Source: Heteroruminococcus sp964370005 (GTDB lineage: Bacteria; Bacillota; Clostridia; Oscillospirales; Ruminococcaceae). Taken from it: a stretch of 39,383 nucleotides of DNA. Made by a program: the position numbers and the translations under genes. This document shows positions 6,489-14,591 of the stretch, in pieces. Location of the stretch: NCBI GenBank assembly GCA_964370005.1, contig CAYJGR010000009.1, positions 1 to 39,383 on the forward strand, given 5' to 3'. The notes beneath the pieces were generated by a model. The model saw only the letters and a list, made by a program, of their open reading frames with translations, had not been told where the DNA came from and did no database searches. Within the stretch, counting starts at the first letter, position 1; every line of letters begins with the position of its first letter.

Positions 6489-8432
6489 TTATATGTCAAG
6501 TTCACCAACATACTCAGCGTTTTGCTCGATAAAGGCTCGGCGGGGTGCCACCTTGTCGCCCATCAGTATGGTAAACACTTCATCCGCGGCGGAGGCATCG
6601 GCCATTGTCACCTGGAGCATGGTGCGGAACTCTGGATCCATAGTAGTTTCCCACAGCTGATTGGGATTCATCTCACCAAGACCTTTGTAGCGCTGTATGC
6701 CCAGCTTATGTGCGCCGTTTTCGCTCATCTCGGCGGTAATTTCATCACGCTGTTTGTCACTGTAGGCGTAACGCACCTGTCGCCCACGACTTATCTTAAA
6801 CAGTGGCGGTTGTGCAAGATATACATGCCCGTTCTCAACAAGCGGGCGCATAAATCTGAAGAAAAATGTGAGGAGCAGTGTGCGGATGTGACTTCCGTCC
6901 ACATCGGCATCAGCCATTATTACCACCTTGTTGTAACGCAGGCGCTCAAGGTCAAACTCATCGCCTATGCCACAACCCAATGCAGTTATGACCGGCATAA
7001 GCTTGTCGTTGCCATACACCTTGTCAAGGCGAGCTTTTTCAACATTGAGCATCTTGCCCCACAGTGGCAGTATGGCCTGAAAACGGCGGTCACGTCCACC
7101 CTTAGCAGAACCACCCGCCGAGTCACCCTCGACGATGTATATCTCGGTGCGGCGGTTATCCCTCTCGGAACAGTCGGCCAATTTGCCGGGCAGTTGCCCC
7201 GACTCAAGTGCCGATTTGCGGCGGGTCAGCTCTCTTGCCTTTCGGGCGGCCTCTCGTGCACGACTGGCCGACAGCGCCTTATCCAAAATTGTGCGGGCTA
7301 TTGAGGGGTTTTCTTCAAGGAAAGTTGTTAACTTCTCACCCACCACATTGTTGACAAGACTGCCTATCTCGGTGTTGCCAAGTTTCGCCTTTGTTTGGCT
7401 TTCAAACTGGGCATCCTCCATCTTGACCGAGATTATGACGGTTAGTCCCTCACGCACATCTTCGCCCGACAGGTTTTTGTCGGCCTCTTTTAAGATGTTA
7501 TTCTTGCGGGCGTAGTCGTTAAGCACACGGGTAAGGGCAGTTTTAAATCCTGTCTCATGGGTGCCACCCTCTATAGTGTGCATGTTATTAGCAAAAGAAA
7601 GTATAAGCTCGTTGTAGCTATCATTATATTGCAGTGCAAGTTCGGCTGTCGAAGTGCCACCGCTTCCGGCAAGATATATAACCTCGTTATGAAGCACCGA
7701 TAGCCCCTTGCGCCCATGGATATATTCAACAAAGCTGCGTATACCACCCTCGTACTGCATGGTCTCTTTCTTCTGTTTGCCGTCACGACAGTCGGAAAGG
7801 GTTATGCTTATACCCGCATTAAGGAAAGCCTGTTCCCGTAAGCGGGTGGCTAAAATGTCGTAATCGTAGGATAGTTCCTCAAATATATCTGGGTCGGGCT
7901 GGAATGTGACCGTTGTGCCGGTGTCGGAGGTGTCGCCTATGGGTGCGAGGGTTTGGTCGGGTACACCTCGGGTGAAGGACTGAAAATGTTTCTTTTCGCC
8001 GTCATGCACCTCAAGCTTTAGCCAAGAGGACAGCGCATTTACCACACTTGCGCCCACGCCATGCAGACCGCCCGACACCTTGTAGCCACCACCACCAAAT
8101 TTACCGCCGGCATGAAGCACAGTGAAAACGACCGTTGCAGCCGATATGCCCATTTTTGGCTGTATGCCCACAGGTATACCACGTCCGTTATCGCTGACAC
8201 GGATGGCATCTCCCTGCAATATTTCCACATTTATATCGGTGCAAAATCCGGCCAGTGCCTCATCGATGGCGTTGTCAACGATTTCATATACAAGATGATG
8301 AAGTCCACGGGGACCTGTCGATCCGATATACATACCGGGGCGCTTTCGCACCGCCTCGAGTCCCTCAAGTACCTGTATTTGCGTTTCGTCGTATTGCTCG
8401 GTGACCGGCGTAAGGTTTAGATTTTCTTCCAT
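6489..8432 (-). CDS. gyrB: DNA gyrase subunit B
   Basis: 647 residues from the chosen ATG, which lies behind AAAAGGAGAAACCT; an in-frame codon 15 residues upstream lacks such a site. The ATP-binding GHKL part shows VRKRPGMYIGST, DNAIDEALAG and SDNGRGIPVG. The transducer follows. The TOPRIM domain has EGDSAGGSAKGGRDRRFQ and DADVDGSHIRTLLLTFFFR, then QRYKGLGEMN near the end. It drives the ATP-dependent strand passage of gyrase. In ILPLWGKMLNVEKAR a tryptophan stands where E. coli has Lys447. It is preceded closely by remB and recF, as in other Bacillota. Confidence 0.98.
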   Translation of the reverse strand: MEENLNLTPVTEQYDETQIQVLEGLEAVRKRPGMYIGSTGPRGLHHLVYEIVDNAIDEALAGFCTDINVEILQGDAIRVSDNGRGIPVGIQPKMGISAATVVFTVLHAGGKFGGGGYKVSGGLHGVGASVVNALSSWLKLEVHDGEKKHFQSFTRGVPDQTLAPIGDTSDTGTTVTFQPDPDIFEELSYDYDILATRLREQAFLNAGISITLSDCRDGKQKKETMQYEGGIRSFVEYIHGRKGLSVLHNEVIYLAGSGGTSTAELALQYNDSYNELILSFANNMHTIEGGTHETGFKTALTRVLNDYARKNNILKEADKNLSGEDVREGLTVIISVKMEDAQFESQTKAKLGNTEIGSLVNNVVGEKLTTFLEENPSIARTILDKALSASRAREAARKARELTRRKSALESGQLPGKLADCSERDNRRTEIYIVEGDSAGGSAKGGRDRRFQAILPLWGKMLNVEKARLDKVYGNDKLMPVITALGCGIGDEFDLERLRYNKVVIMADADVDGSHIRTLLLTFFFRFMRPLVENGHVYLAQPPLFKISRGRQVRYAYSDKQRDEITAEMSENGAHKLGIQRYKGLGEMNPNQLWETTMDPEFRTMLQVTMADASAADEVFTILMGDKVAPRRAFIEQNAEYVGELDI

Positions 8433-8476
8433 AGGTTTCTCCTTTTGCTTTGGTGAGGCGACCCGAAGGCCACTCA

Positions 8477-8749
8477 TTACTTATTTGAGATGTGGTCTAT
8501 AAATCCTGTGCGTCGTTTGAGGGTGGAAGAGCTTATTTGTGAGATATAAATTATTGACCCACCCTCGGGTGAGGTGCAGACCACAAATGTTTTGGGTAGC
8601 TCGTTTGTGACATTTATCACCCTGCCCTCTTTTTGACAGCGGGCTAAAAAATGTTTTGTCCCACCCGCCACCGTGGCATTGTCCAGATCGAATATACCCA
8701 CAATGTCACAAGTGCGAACAACTGTATCATGTCCGAGGTGTAGATACAT
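8477..8749 (-). CDS. remB: RemB/YaaB-type DUF370 protein
   Basis: 90 residues starting MYLHLGHDTVVRT, with GIFDLDNATVAGGTKHF, KEGRVINVTNELPKTFVV and a YISQISSSTLKRR end. This is the DUF370 extracellular-matrix regulator family; B. subtilis YaaB/RemB sits at the same place between recF and gyrB. RemA, its paralogue, is a ring-shaped DNA-binding activator of biofilm genes; RemB is less well understood. The start behind TAGGAGGAAAGAT was preferred to a codon 13 residues earlier. It lies 10 bases after recF, so the genes are probably co-transcribed. Confidence 0.92.
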   Translation of the reverse strand: MYLHLGHDTVVRTCDIVGIFDLDNATVAGGTKHFLARCQKEGRVINVTNELPKTFVVCTSPEGGSIIYISQISSSTLKRRTGFIDHISNK

Positions 8750-8759
8750 ATCTTTCCTC

Positions 8760-9863
8760 CTATTTTGCAGTGAGCACTGCGCCCCCATTAACCTCTATCA
8801 TAGCGCTTCGTTCAAGGCCATTCAGATGCTGTGGGTCACAACATGTTATAAAAACCTGCCCACCCTTTATACCTCGCAGTAAATATTCACGGCGGTGTTT
8901 ATCAAGCTCGCTTAGTACATCATCAAGAAGTATCACCGGCTCTTCGCCCGTGACCTCCCCCAATATCTCACATTCGCTGAGTTTAAGTGCCAAAGCACAA
9001 CTGCGCTGTTGCCCCTGCGAACCGAACGCCCGTGCCGGGTTTTGATCGAGGGTGATTTCAAGGTCGTCACGGTGCAGGCCTATGGTTGTACTGCCTGTTC
9101 TTATGTCCTGCTCCTGCACAGCCTGTAATTGTTCTCGCAATATGGCAAGAGCCTGCGCCTCCTCAAGGTCATCGTCTATATCGATACTCGAGCGGTATAT
9201 AATACCCATTTTTTCATTCTCTCGAGAAATTGCAGCATATATAGGCATGGCCTTTTGGCGCAGTCGCTCGACATAACGCCGCCGAAGTTTTAACATAACC
9301 CTACATAGTTTTATAAAGTGCTCATTCCAATCATCAAGAAGGGGAATGAGGCTGGGTTCTTTATATATTTGACCCAGCAGTGCAGAACGCTGTGTAAGTA
9401 CTCTGCTGTAATCAATAAGATAACGCCCATAACGTGGCATGAGCTGGCATATAGCATCGTCCAAGAAACGGCGACGCACCGATGGACCTTCTTTTATAAG
9501 TGATAGATGTTCGGGGAAAAATACCACCGCCGTAAATACCCCTGTTAGTTCACTTCGGGTTTTTAGGGATATTTCATTTAAGGTGGTAGATTTTTTCCCT
9601 CCAAGTCTAAGTGAGGCCGTTTGATCCCTACCCTCTCCAAAAAACTCCATATCAAGAGCGGCAGTATTTTGCCCAAAGCGGATGAGTTCGCTGTGACTGC
9701 TTCCTCGCAGACTTCGACCCCCTGTAAACATCCAAATACCCTCAATCAGATTTGTTTTCCCCTGGGCATTATCTCCATAAATCACATTGACATCAGGGGA
9801 GGGGGTGATGGTGACATCTTCAAGGTTGCGAAAATTTTGTAGCCTCACGCTTTTAATTCTCAC
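8760..9863 (-). CDS. recF: DNA replication/repair protein RecF
   Basis: 367 residues, normal length. SMC/ABC-type ATPase: Walker A GDNAQGKT at residues 30-37, the signature region ALALKLSECEILG, Walker B VILLDDVLSELD, and a switch histidine region near VFITCCDPQHL. RecF with RecO and RecR loads RecA at single-strand gaps. The start codon is GTG and overlaps the stop of the S4-domain gene as GTGA, so the two are translationally coupled. Gene order dnaN-yaaA-recF-remB matches B. subtilis. Confidence 0.97.
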   Translation of the reverse strand: MRIKSVRLQNFRNLEDVTITPSPDVNVIYGDNAQGKTNLIEGIWMFTGGRSLRGSSHSELIRFGQNTAALDMEFFGEGRDQTASLRLGGKKSTTLNEISLKTRSELTGVFTAVVFFPEHLSLIKEGPSVRRRFLDDAICQLMPRYGRYLIDYSRVLTQRSALLGQIYKEPSLIPLLDDWNEHFIKLCRVMLKLRRRYVERLRQKAMPIYAAISRENEKMGIIYRSSIDIDDDLEEAQALAILREQLQAVQEQDIRTGSTTIGLHRDDLEITLDQNPARAFGSQGQQRSCALALKLSECEILGEVTGEEPVILLDDVLSELDKHRREYLLRGIKGGQVFITCCDPQHLNGLERSAMIEVNGGAVLTAK

Positions 9864-10081
9864 TCGCCAATCACCTCAAGGCGAAGCTGCCCATCTACCT
9901 CGACAACATCGCCACTTACAACTTTTTTACCCCTCATAGTGCAGGGCTCTCCATTGAGCTTAATAAGCCCCTCGTTTATTAGTTCACTCGCTTGACCACC
10001 TGTAACCACCGCACCTGAAAATTTAAGCAGTGAGGATAGTTTTATATAGGGTGTGGATATAGATATTTTCTCGCTCTGCAT
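9860..10081 (-). CDS. yaaA: S4-domain RNA-binding protein YaaA/RlbA type
   Basis: 73 residues from the ATG placed 8 bases after GGAG; an ATG four codons upstream is the alternative. One S4 domain: the motif IKLSSLLKFSGAVVTGGQASELINEG and then KLNGEPCTMRGKKVVSGDVVEV. The conserved place between dnaN and recF identifies it. S4 domains bind structured RNA; the B. subtilis counterpart is implicated in 50S ribosome assembly. Confidence 0.92.
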   Translation of the reverse strand: MQSEKISISTPYIKLSSLLKFSGAVVTGGQASELINEGLIKLNGEPCTMRGKKVVSGDVVEVDGQLRLEVIGE

Positions 10082-10135
10082 AAAAATCTCCATTTTTTAT
10101 TCTTAATAGAGTATGTTGCGCTGTGTCAGACTTAA

Positions 10136-11239
10136 TCACTCATTCTTAAGTCGTATGGGGAGCACAAGGAATAAAAATTCTTCGCTTTGCATAGGAGTGA
10201 TGGTCATGGGTGCCAATGCCCCACCTATACCGAGCTGAACTTGGTCGCATCCCGTGGCCTTGAGGGCATCAAGCAGGTAGCGATTATTAAAGCCCATCTC
10301 AACAGGTTCACCCTCTATAACACAATCAAGTTGATCATTGGCTTTACCAATTGTGGTAGAACAGGAAATTTGTATTTGATTCTTTTCAAATTCCACCTTT
10401 AAAGGACTGCGCAGGCGATCGGAGATTAAAAGCCCTGTTCGCTCTATGCTTTCCATAAACTCACGTGTCTTTATGGTGACAGTTGTGCTCTTTTGGTTTG
10501 GTATGGCTGTTTTGTAGTTGAGAAAGTCACCTTCAAGTAGGCGGGATATCACGATGCAGTCGGAGATATTAAAAAGAATATGTTTTTTAGAAACTTCGAT
10601 ATTTACTTCATCGTCACTATCTACAAGTAGACGGAGGATATCAGACAAAGCCTTACCGGGGACTATAAAGGACATATCCTCTGTGGCACTCACCTTTTCA
10701 CGACGAAGGGCAAGGCGATAACCATCAACCGAAACAATGGTGAGGGTGTCGCCTTCGACATCAAATAAAGATCCCGTGTGTACCGGCTTTGAATCGCTCA
10801 CTGCAATGGCAAAAAGAGTTTGGTTTATCATGGAGGCAAGCTTGTTTTGAGATATAGAGAAATTTGAAGTTCCACTGAGTGAGGGGAGCTCGGGGAAGTC
10901 ATCGGCCGATATGCCGAGAATTGTGTAACTGGCAAGTCCGCTGTTTATCTCACACAAAAGTTTGTCATCACAAGATAGGGTTAAATCTTCACTAGGGAGA
11001 CGACGCACTATATCAGCAAATATTTTGGCCGAAAGCACTACTGATCCCTCTTCTATTATTCGTGCCTCTATTTTTGTGGATATGCCAAACTCTAAGTCGT
11101 AACCGGTGAGATGAAGCATATCACCCTTTGCTTTTAAGAGTATACCCTCAAGTGATTGGATGGTGGACTTTGCCGACACGGCCAGCACCACTTTTGATAT
11201 AGCCGTCCATAGCGTTTGTTTGTCACAGGTTATTTTCAA
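10136..11239 (-). CDS. dnaN: DNA polymerase III beta sliding clamp
   Basis: 367 residues, the normal clamp length, with three repeated DNA-clamp folds. It opens MKITCDKQTLWTAISKVVLAVSAKSTI, and ends PMTITPMQSEEFLFLVLPIRL, the latter forming the partner-binding groove. The dimeric clamp tethers DNA polymerase to its template. The initiator is TTG, with GGGAGG nine bases upstream and no better codon nearby. The gene follows oriC directly. Its promoter must lie in 11240-11506 or within the dnaA transcript. Confidence 0.97.
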   Translation of the reverse strand: MKITCDKQTLWTAISKVVLAVSAKSTIQSLEGILLKAKGDMLHLTGYDLEFGISTKIEARIIEEGSVVLSAKIFADIVRRLPSEDLTLSCDDKLLCEINSGLASYTILGISADDFPELPSLSGTSNFSISQNKLASMINQTLFAIAVSDSKPVHTGSLFDVEGDTLTIVSVDGYRLALRREKVSATEDMSFIVPGKALSDILRLLVDSDDEVNIEVSKKHILFNISDCIVISRLLEGDFLNYKTAIPNQKSTTVTIKTREFMESIERTGLLISDRLRSPLKVEFEKNQIQISCSTTIGKANDQLDCVIEGEPVEMGFNNRYLLDALKATGCDQVQLGIGGALAPMTITPMQSEEFLFLVLPIRLKNE

Positions 11240-11506
11240 TTTATAAGACCTCCCATTCGCACATACTTAATTTGGTTTTTATTTTATTAGGTAGGAAAGA
11301 AAATAGAATATAATAGGTTTAAAAATTAGTAGTAGTAATAGTAGGTGTTTAATTGTTGGTTGTTTTGAAAAATGCGATTGCAACGCCAAAAAATGATTGA
11401 TTATTTTTAGGTGGGATTTGTAGGAAAAATGTTTAATTGTTGGAAGTTGGAAAAGGATTCAACGTGGATGTTAAATGTTGTGGTTGAAATGTTAGAAACT
11501 TGTGGA
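11240..11506. other. oriC: Putative chromosomal replication origin (oriC), dnaA-dnaN spacer
   Basis: A 267-base spacer in the classical Bacillota oriC position. Reading from the dnaA side to the dnaN side it shows: a DnaA-box-like TGTGGATTA, more degenerate boxes, two copies of TGTTTAATTGTTGG (11346-11359 and 11430-11443), a GC-richer patch (GCGATTGCAACGCC), six DnaA-trios, and finally an AT-rich stretch (about 11270-11326). This is the box-trio-AT-rich order of the basal unwinding system described in B. subtilis. No perfect TTATCCACA is present. Confidence 0.85.
11327..11344 (+). promoter_or_regulatory. DnaA-trio array (6 trios)
   Basis: Six consecutive triplets TAG TAG TAG TAA TAG TAG. Read 3' to 5' away from the DnaA-box side they are GAT GAT AAT GAT GAT GAT, the 3'-(G/A)AT-5' pattern DnaA uses to load on single-stranded DNA. 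They lie directly next to the AT-rich segment, as expected. Confidence 0.8.
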
Positions 11507-11509
11507 TTA
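11501..11509 (+). promoter_or_regulatory. DnaA-box-like site
   Basis: TGTGGATTA, 8 of 9 matches to TGTGGATAA. It overlaps the stop codon of dnaA. A weaker candidate (TGTGGTTGA, 7 of 9) lies at 11479-11487. Confidence 0.55.
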
Positions 11510-12820
11510 GTTGTCCTGGATGTTTTTTATAATATCCTCGACAATCTCCTTAAAATGACTGTCACGTTTCATGGTCTTTTCAACCTGACCCAAGGCGTAA
11601 ACCACTGTGGAATGATCACGGTTGCCAAATTCCTCACCTATAGTTACCATAGACATCTGGGTGATCTCTCGTACAATATACATACACACCTGTCGGGCGA
11701 TACTAATTTGTGCCGCACGCTTGGAGGAACGAATGTCAGCGGCCGATACCCCATATGTGCGGGATACTTCGGTTATTATGCGCTCAACCGTTACAGGGAT
11801 GGGTTGGTTGTCACTTAAAATATCCCTTATGGCATTCTGTGCTATGAGAACTGTGGGGACAGAACTCGATAGGTTTTCATGCGCCTTTAACTTCTTGACA
11901 ACACCCTCAAGCTGTCGGATGTTGTTTTTTAAACGGTTGGCTATATATTCGGCTACCTCGTCGGGTACTACCAAATCAAGCAGTTGTGCCTTGCGACGTA
12001 TTATAGCTATGCGGGTTTCAAAGTCGGGGGGTTGTACATCGGCCATTATGCCCGATTCAAAACGGGTGCGCAGACGAATTTCAAGGGTTTTAATCTCTTT
12101 GGGTGGACGGTCAGAGGTCATAACAATTTGTTTGTTGTTGTGATAAAGAGTGTTAAAGGTATGGAAAAATTCCTCTTGGGTGCTCTCCTTGCCGCCTATG
12201 AACTGGATATCATCAACCAGCAATATATCAGTACTGCGATATTTTTCGTGAAAGGATTCGGTGGTCTTGCCCGAAATCGAGGCTATGAGTTCATTTGTAA
12301 AATCCTCGCTGCGGACATAGGTTATAACAGCATTCGGGTTATTTGAAAGTATCTCGGTGCGTATTGCCGACAAAAGATGTGTTTTGCCAAGCCCCGATCC
12401 GCCGTAAATGAAAAGTGGGTTGTAAGAAGGTGTGGCAGGGCGAGAGGCCACCGCCATAGCCGCGGCATGGGCAAACTTATTCGAAGAACCCACAATAAAG
12501 TTCTCGAAAGTGTACTCATAATCGCCGGAACTCAGCGGAGGTTGAGACTGCGAAGCCGTCGACTCTTCCTGCGGTTTGTCCCATTCAAAATCGATTTCTA
12601 CATCGAAACCAAGTACATGATGAAGTGCACGACCCAAAAGATCAACGTATTTTTCTTGTATTATATTTTTCTTAAACTCCGAACGCACATATAAAGTGAC
12701 CCGTGTGCCATCCATGCGCACAGGCTCTATATCCTTTATCCATAAACTGTAGGGAACTTCGGACATCTCTTGTTGGCAAAATTCCTTTGCCATAAAAAAT
12801 AATTCGTGAAATGAATCCAT
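11507..12820 (-). CDS. dnaA: Chromosomal replication initiator DnaA
   Basis: 437 residues. Domain I is about 1-80, with YSLWIKDIEPVRMDG. A short Q/S-rich linker is domain II (about 82-100). The AAA+ domain III begins at YTFENFIVGSSNKFAHAA, with Walker A GGSGLGKT at 140-147 and Walker B ILLVDDIQFIGGK. Domain IV is the DNA-binding helix set with RDHSTVVYALGQVEK. DnaA binds boxes in oriC and, as an ATP filament, melts the origin. Its ATG is 14 bases from AGGAGG, rather far, but an in-frame TGA lies just upstream. A sigma-A-type promoter is seen at 12994-13022, giving a leader of about 165 bases. Confidence 0.98.
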   Translation of the reverse strand: MDSFHELFFMAKEFCQQEMSEVPYSLWIKDIEPVRMDGTRVTLYVRSEFKKNIIQEKYVDLLGRALHHVLGFDVEIDFEWDKPQEESTASQSQPPLSSGDYEYTFENFIVGSSNKFAHAAAMAVASRPATPSYNPLFIYGGSGLGKTHLLSAIRTEILSNNPNAVITYVRSEDFTNELIASISGKTTESFHEKYRSTDILLVDDIQFIGGKESTQEEFFHTFNTLYHNNKQIVMTSDRPPKEIKTLEIRLRTRFESGIMADVQPPDFETRIAIIRRKAQLLDLVVPDEVAEYIANRLKNNIRQLEGVVKKLKAHENLSSSVPTVLIAQNAIRDILSDNQPIPVTVERIITEVSRTYGVSAADIRSSKRAAQISIARQVCMYIVREITQMSMVTIGEEFGNRDHSTVVYALGQVEKTMKRDSHFKEIVEDIIKNIQDN

Positions 12821-12993
12821 AACTAAATCTCAATCCTCCTATATCTGTAAAGTGATAAAATTGTTAAAAACTTGACCAAAACACCCATAAAAACCTGTTA
12901 GTTAGATTGGGTAAAACCTGTTGAAACTAAAAAAAGATCAAAAGTGTCTCCATGTATAACTTCTTTGGAAGTCTCATATTCGCTACATAGATA

Positions 12994-13022
12994 AGTATAG
13001 CACGAAATGGAGATATTTTCAA
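12994..13022 (-). promoter_or_regulatory. Promoter of dnaA
   Basis: On the minus strand: TTGAAA (13017-13022), 17-base spacer, TATACT (12994-12999). It reads toward dnaA. The 339-base dnaA-mnmE spacer otherwise contains AAAACCTGTT twice (about 12890-12899 and 12913-12922), the inverted form AAAACAGG near 13064, and no convincing DnaA boxes. Confidence 0.8.
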
Positions 13023-13097
13023 CAATAAAACAGCGTATACATATAAATAGTATAGTAAGACCTAAAACAGGTGGAAAAAGGCTGCGAGGATGGGTAT

Positions 13098-13125
13098 TTG
13101 CAGTTTTAGATTTGTGTGCTACAAT
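13098..13125 (+). promoter_or_regulatory. Promoter of mnmE
   Basis: TTGCAG (13098-13103), 16-base spacer, TACAAT (13120-13125), 34 bases before the mnmE start. It reads away from dnaA. Confidence 0.7.
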
Positions 13126-13159
13126 TAGGGCATGAATTTTATACTCGGGAGGTCCTGAC

Positions 13160-14551
13160 ATGGGACAAGAATATAAAAATATACAGAAAAGCACCATAGC
13201 CGCCATCGCAACCCCCACAGGTGCGGCGGCTGTGGGTATGATCAGGGTGTCGGGGTGCGATGCTTTTGATATTGTGGACAGAGTATTTAACCCCATAACC
13301 AAGGGGGGGAGTTTGTCTCAACGAGAGGGTTACACCGGATGTCTTGGGATTGTGACCGATGAACAGGGGCCTATAGATGAAGTTGTAGCTTTTATATATA
13401 CCGCACCCAGAAGCTATACCGGAGAAAATATTGTAGAGCTGTGTTGTCATGGAAGTAGCCTCTTGGTTGGCAGGGTGCTAGAGGCGGTACTCGGTGCCGG
13501 TGCGCACCCCGCAGGGCCGGGGGAGTTTACCCGACGTGCCTTTGAAAACGGAAAAATGAGCCTCGACCGAGCAGAAGGGGTCATGGCACTTATTACAGCA
13601 CAGAGCGAAGGGGGCGCCAGGGCAGCTTTTGCGGCCAAAGACGGAGCACTGTGGAAAGAAATATCGGATTGTGCCGAGGGGATATCCGATATAGCCGCAC
13701 ATCTCAGCGCATGGCTCGATTACCCCGACGAGGGTGTTGAAGATGTGGACAAGGGGCATATAAAACAAACCGCCGAGGGAATAAAAGAGCGACTGTTTAA
13801 ACTGCAAAAAACCTACTCGACCGCAAAGGTGTTGCGGGAGGGGGTCGATGTCGTCATCGCCGGTCGGCCGAATGTGGGAAAATCAACCCTTATGAACCTC
13901 CTGTCGGGGGGGCAACGCAGTATCGTTACCGATATACCGGGTACCACCCGAGATGTGGTCGAAGACAGGGTGTACTTGGGTGAGTTTTTGCTGAGGTTGT
14001 CCGACACGGCCGGTCTGCGCAAAACCGATGACCCCGTCGAGATGATAGGGGTTGAAAGGGCACGTGATAGGATGCAAGGGTGTGATATCGTCATGGCGAT
14101 GTTCGACCACTCCTTGGCACTCGACAGAGAAGATTTTGATCTAATAAATATGCTAAAGAACAGACCCGCCATCGCTATTATAAATAAGACCGATCTCGCG
14201 GGTAGGCTTGAGGTGGGAAAACTGCGGGAAGGCTTTACCCATGTTGTGGAGATGTCGGCGCAGGAGGGCAGTGGGGTAGAGGCTTTAGAGCAGGCACTCA
14301 CAGAGCTTTTGGAGGTGGCAAACCTCGACCCCTCGGCGGCTGTATTGGTCACGGCTCGACAGCTCGACTGTGTGGGCAGGGCGGTTTCTTCACTCGACGA
14401 AGCGCTACTGGCATTGGGAGAGGGTCACACATTTGATGCGGTGTGGGTTTGCCTTGAGGAGGCATTGGGGGCGCTGCTTGAACTGACAGGACAGCGTGCC
14501 ACTTCTGCCGTAATTGATAAGGTGTTTGAGAAATTTTGTGTGGGCAAGTAA
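13160..14551 (+). CDS. mnmE: tRNA modification GTPase MnmE
   Basis: 463 residues. The N-terminal tetrahydrofolate-binding domain has IAAIATPTGAAAVGMIRVSG and the C(C)HGS region. The G domain, inserted in the helical domain, shows GRPNVGKST (about 234-242), the switch with IPGTTRD, DTAGLR, and NKTD. The C-terminus ends FCVGK, with the catalytic cysteine of the C(I/V)GK motif. MnmE with MnmG installs the aminomethyl-type modification at the wobble uridine U34 of tRNAs. Start at ATG after GGGAGGTCCTGAC. First gene of a + strand unit with mnmG (40 bases on) and rsmG. Confidence 0.97.
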   Translation: MGQEYKNIQKSTIAAIATPTGAAAVGMIRVSGCDAFDIVDRVFNPITKGGSLSQREGYTGCLGIVTDEQGPIDEVVAFIYTAPRSYTGENIVELCCHGSSLLVGRVLEAVLGAGAHPAGPGEFTRRAFENGKMSLDRAEGVMALITAQSEGGARAAFAAKDGALWKEISDCAEGISDIAAHLSAWLDYPDEGVEDVDKGHIKQTAEGIKERLFKLQKTYSTAKVLREGVDVVIAGRPNVGKSTLMNLLSGGQRSIVTDIPGTTRDVVEDRVYLGEFLLRLSDTAGLRKTDDPVEMIGVERARDRMQGCDIVMAMFDHSLALDREDFDLINMLKNRPAIAIINKTDLAGRLEVGKLREGFTHVVEMSAQEGSGVEALEQALTELLEVANLDPSAAVLVTARQLDCVGRAVSSLDEALLALGEGHTFDAVWVCLEEALGALLELTGQRATSAVIDKVFEKFCVGK

Positions 14552-14591
14552 TTGGGAATTTATGTAAAATATAAGATAAAAGAGGTCATTT

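Noticed and set aside
6369..7304. 311-residue open frame opposite gyrB
   Set aside because: It overlaps gyrB entirely on the other strand, has no ribosome binding site and no family; long antisense frames are common in such genes.
12821..13159. Second origin subregion upstream of dnaA
   Set aside because: No DnaA boxes within one mismatch in this spacer and no DnaA-trios, though AAAACCTGTT recurs.
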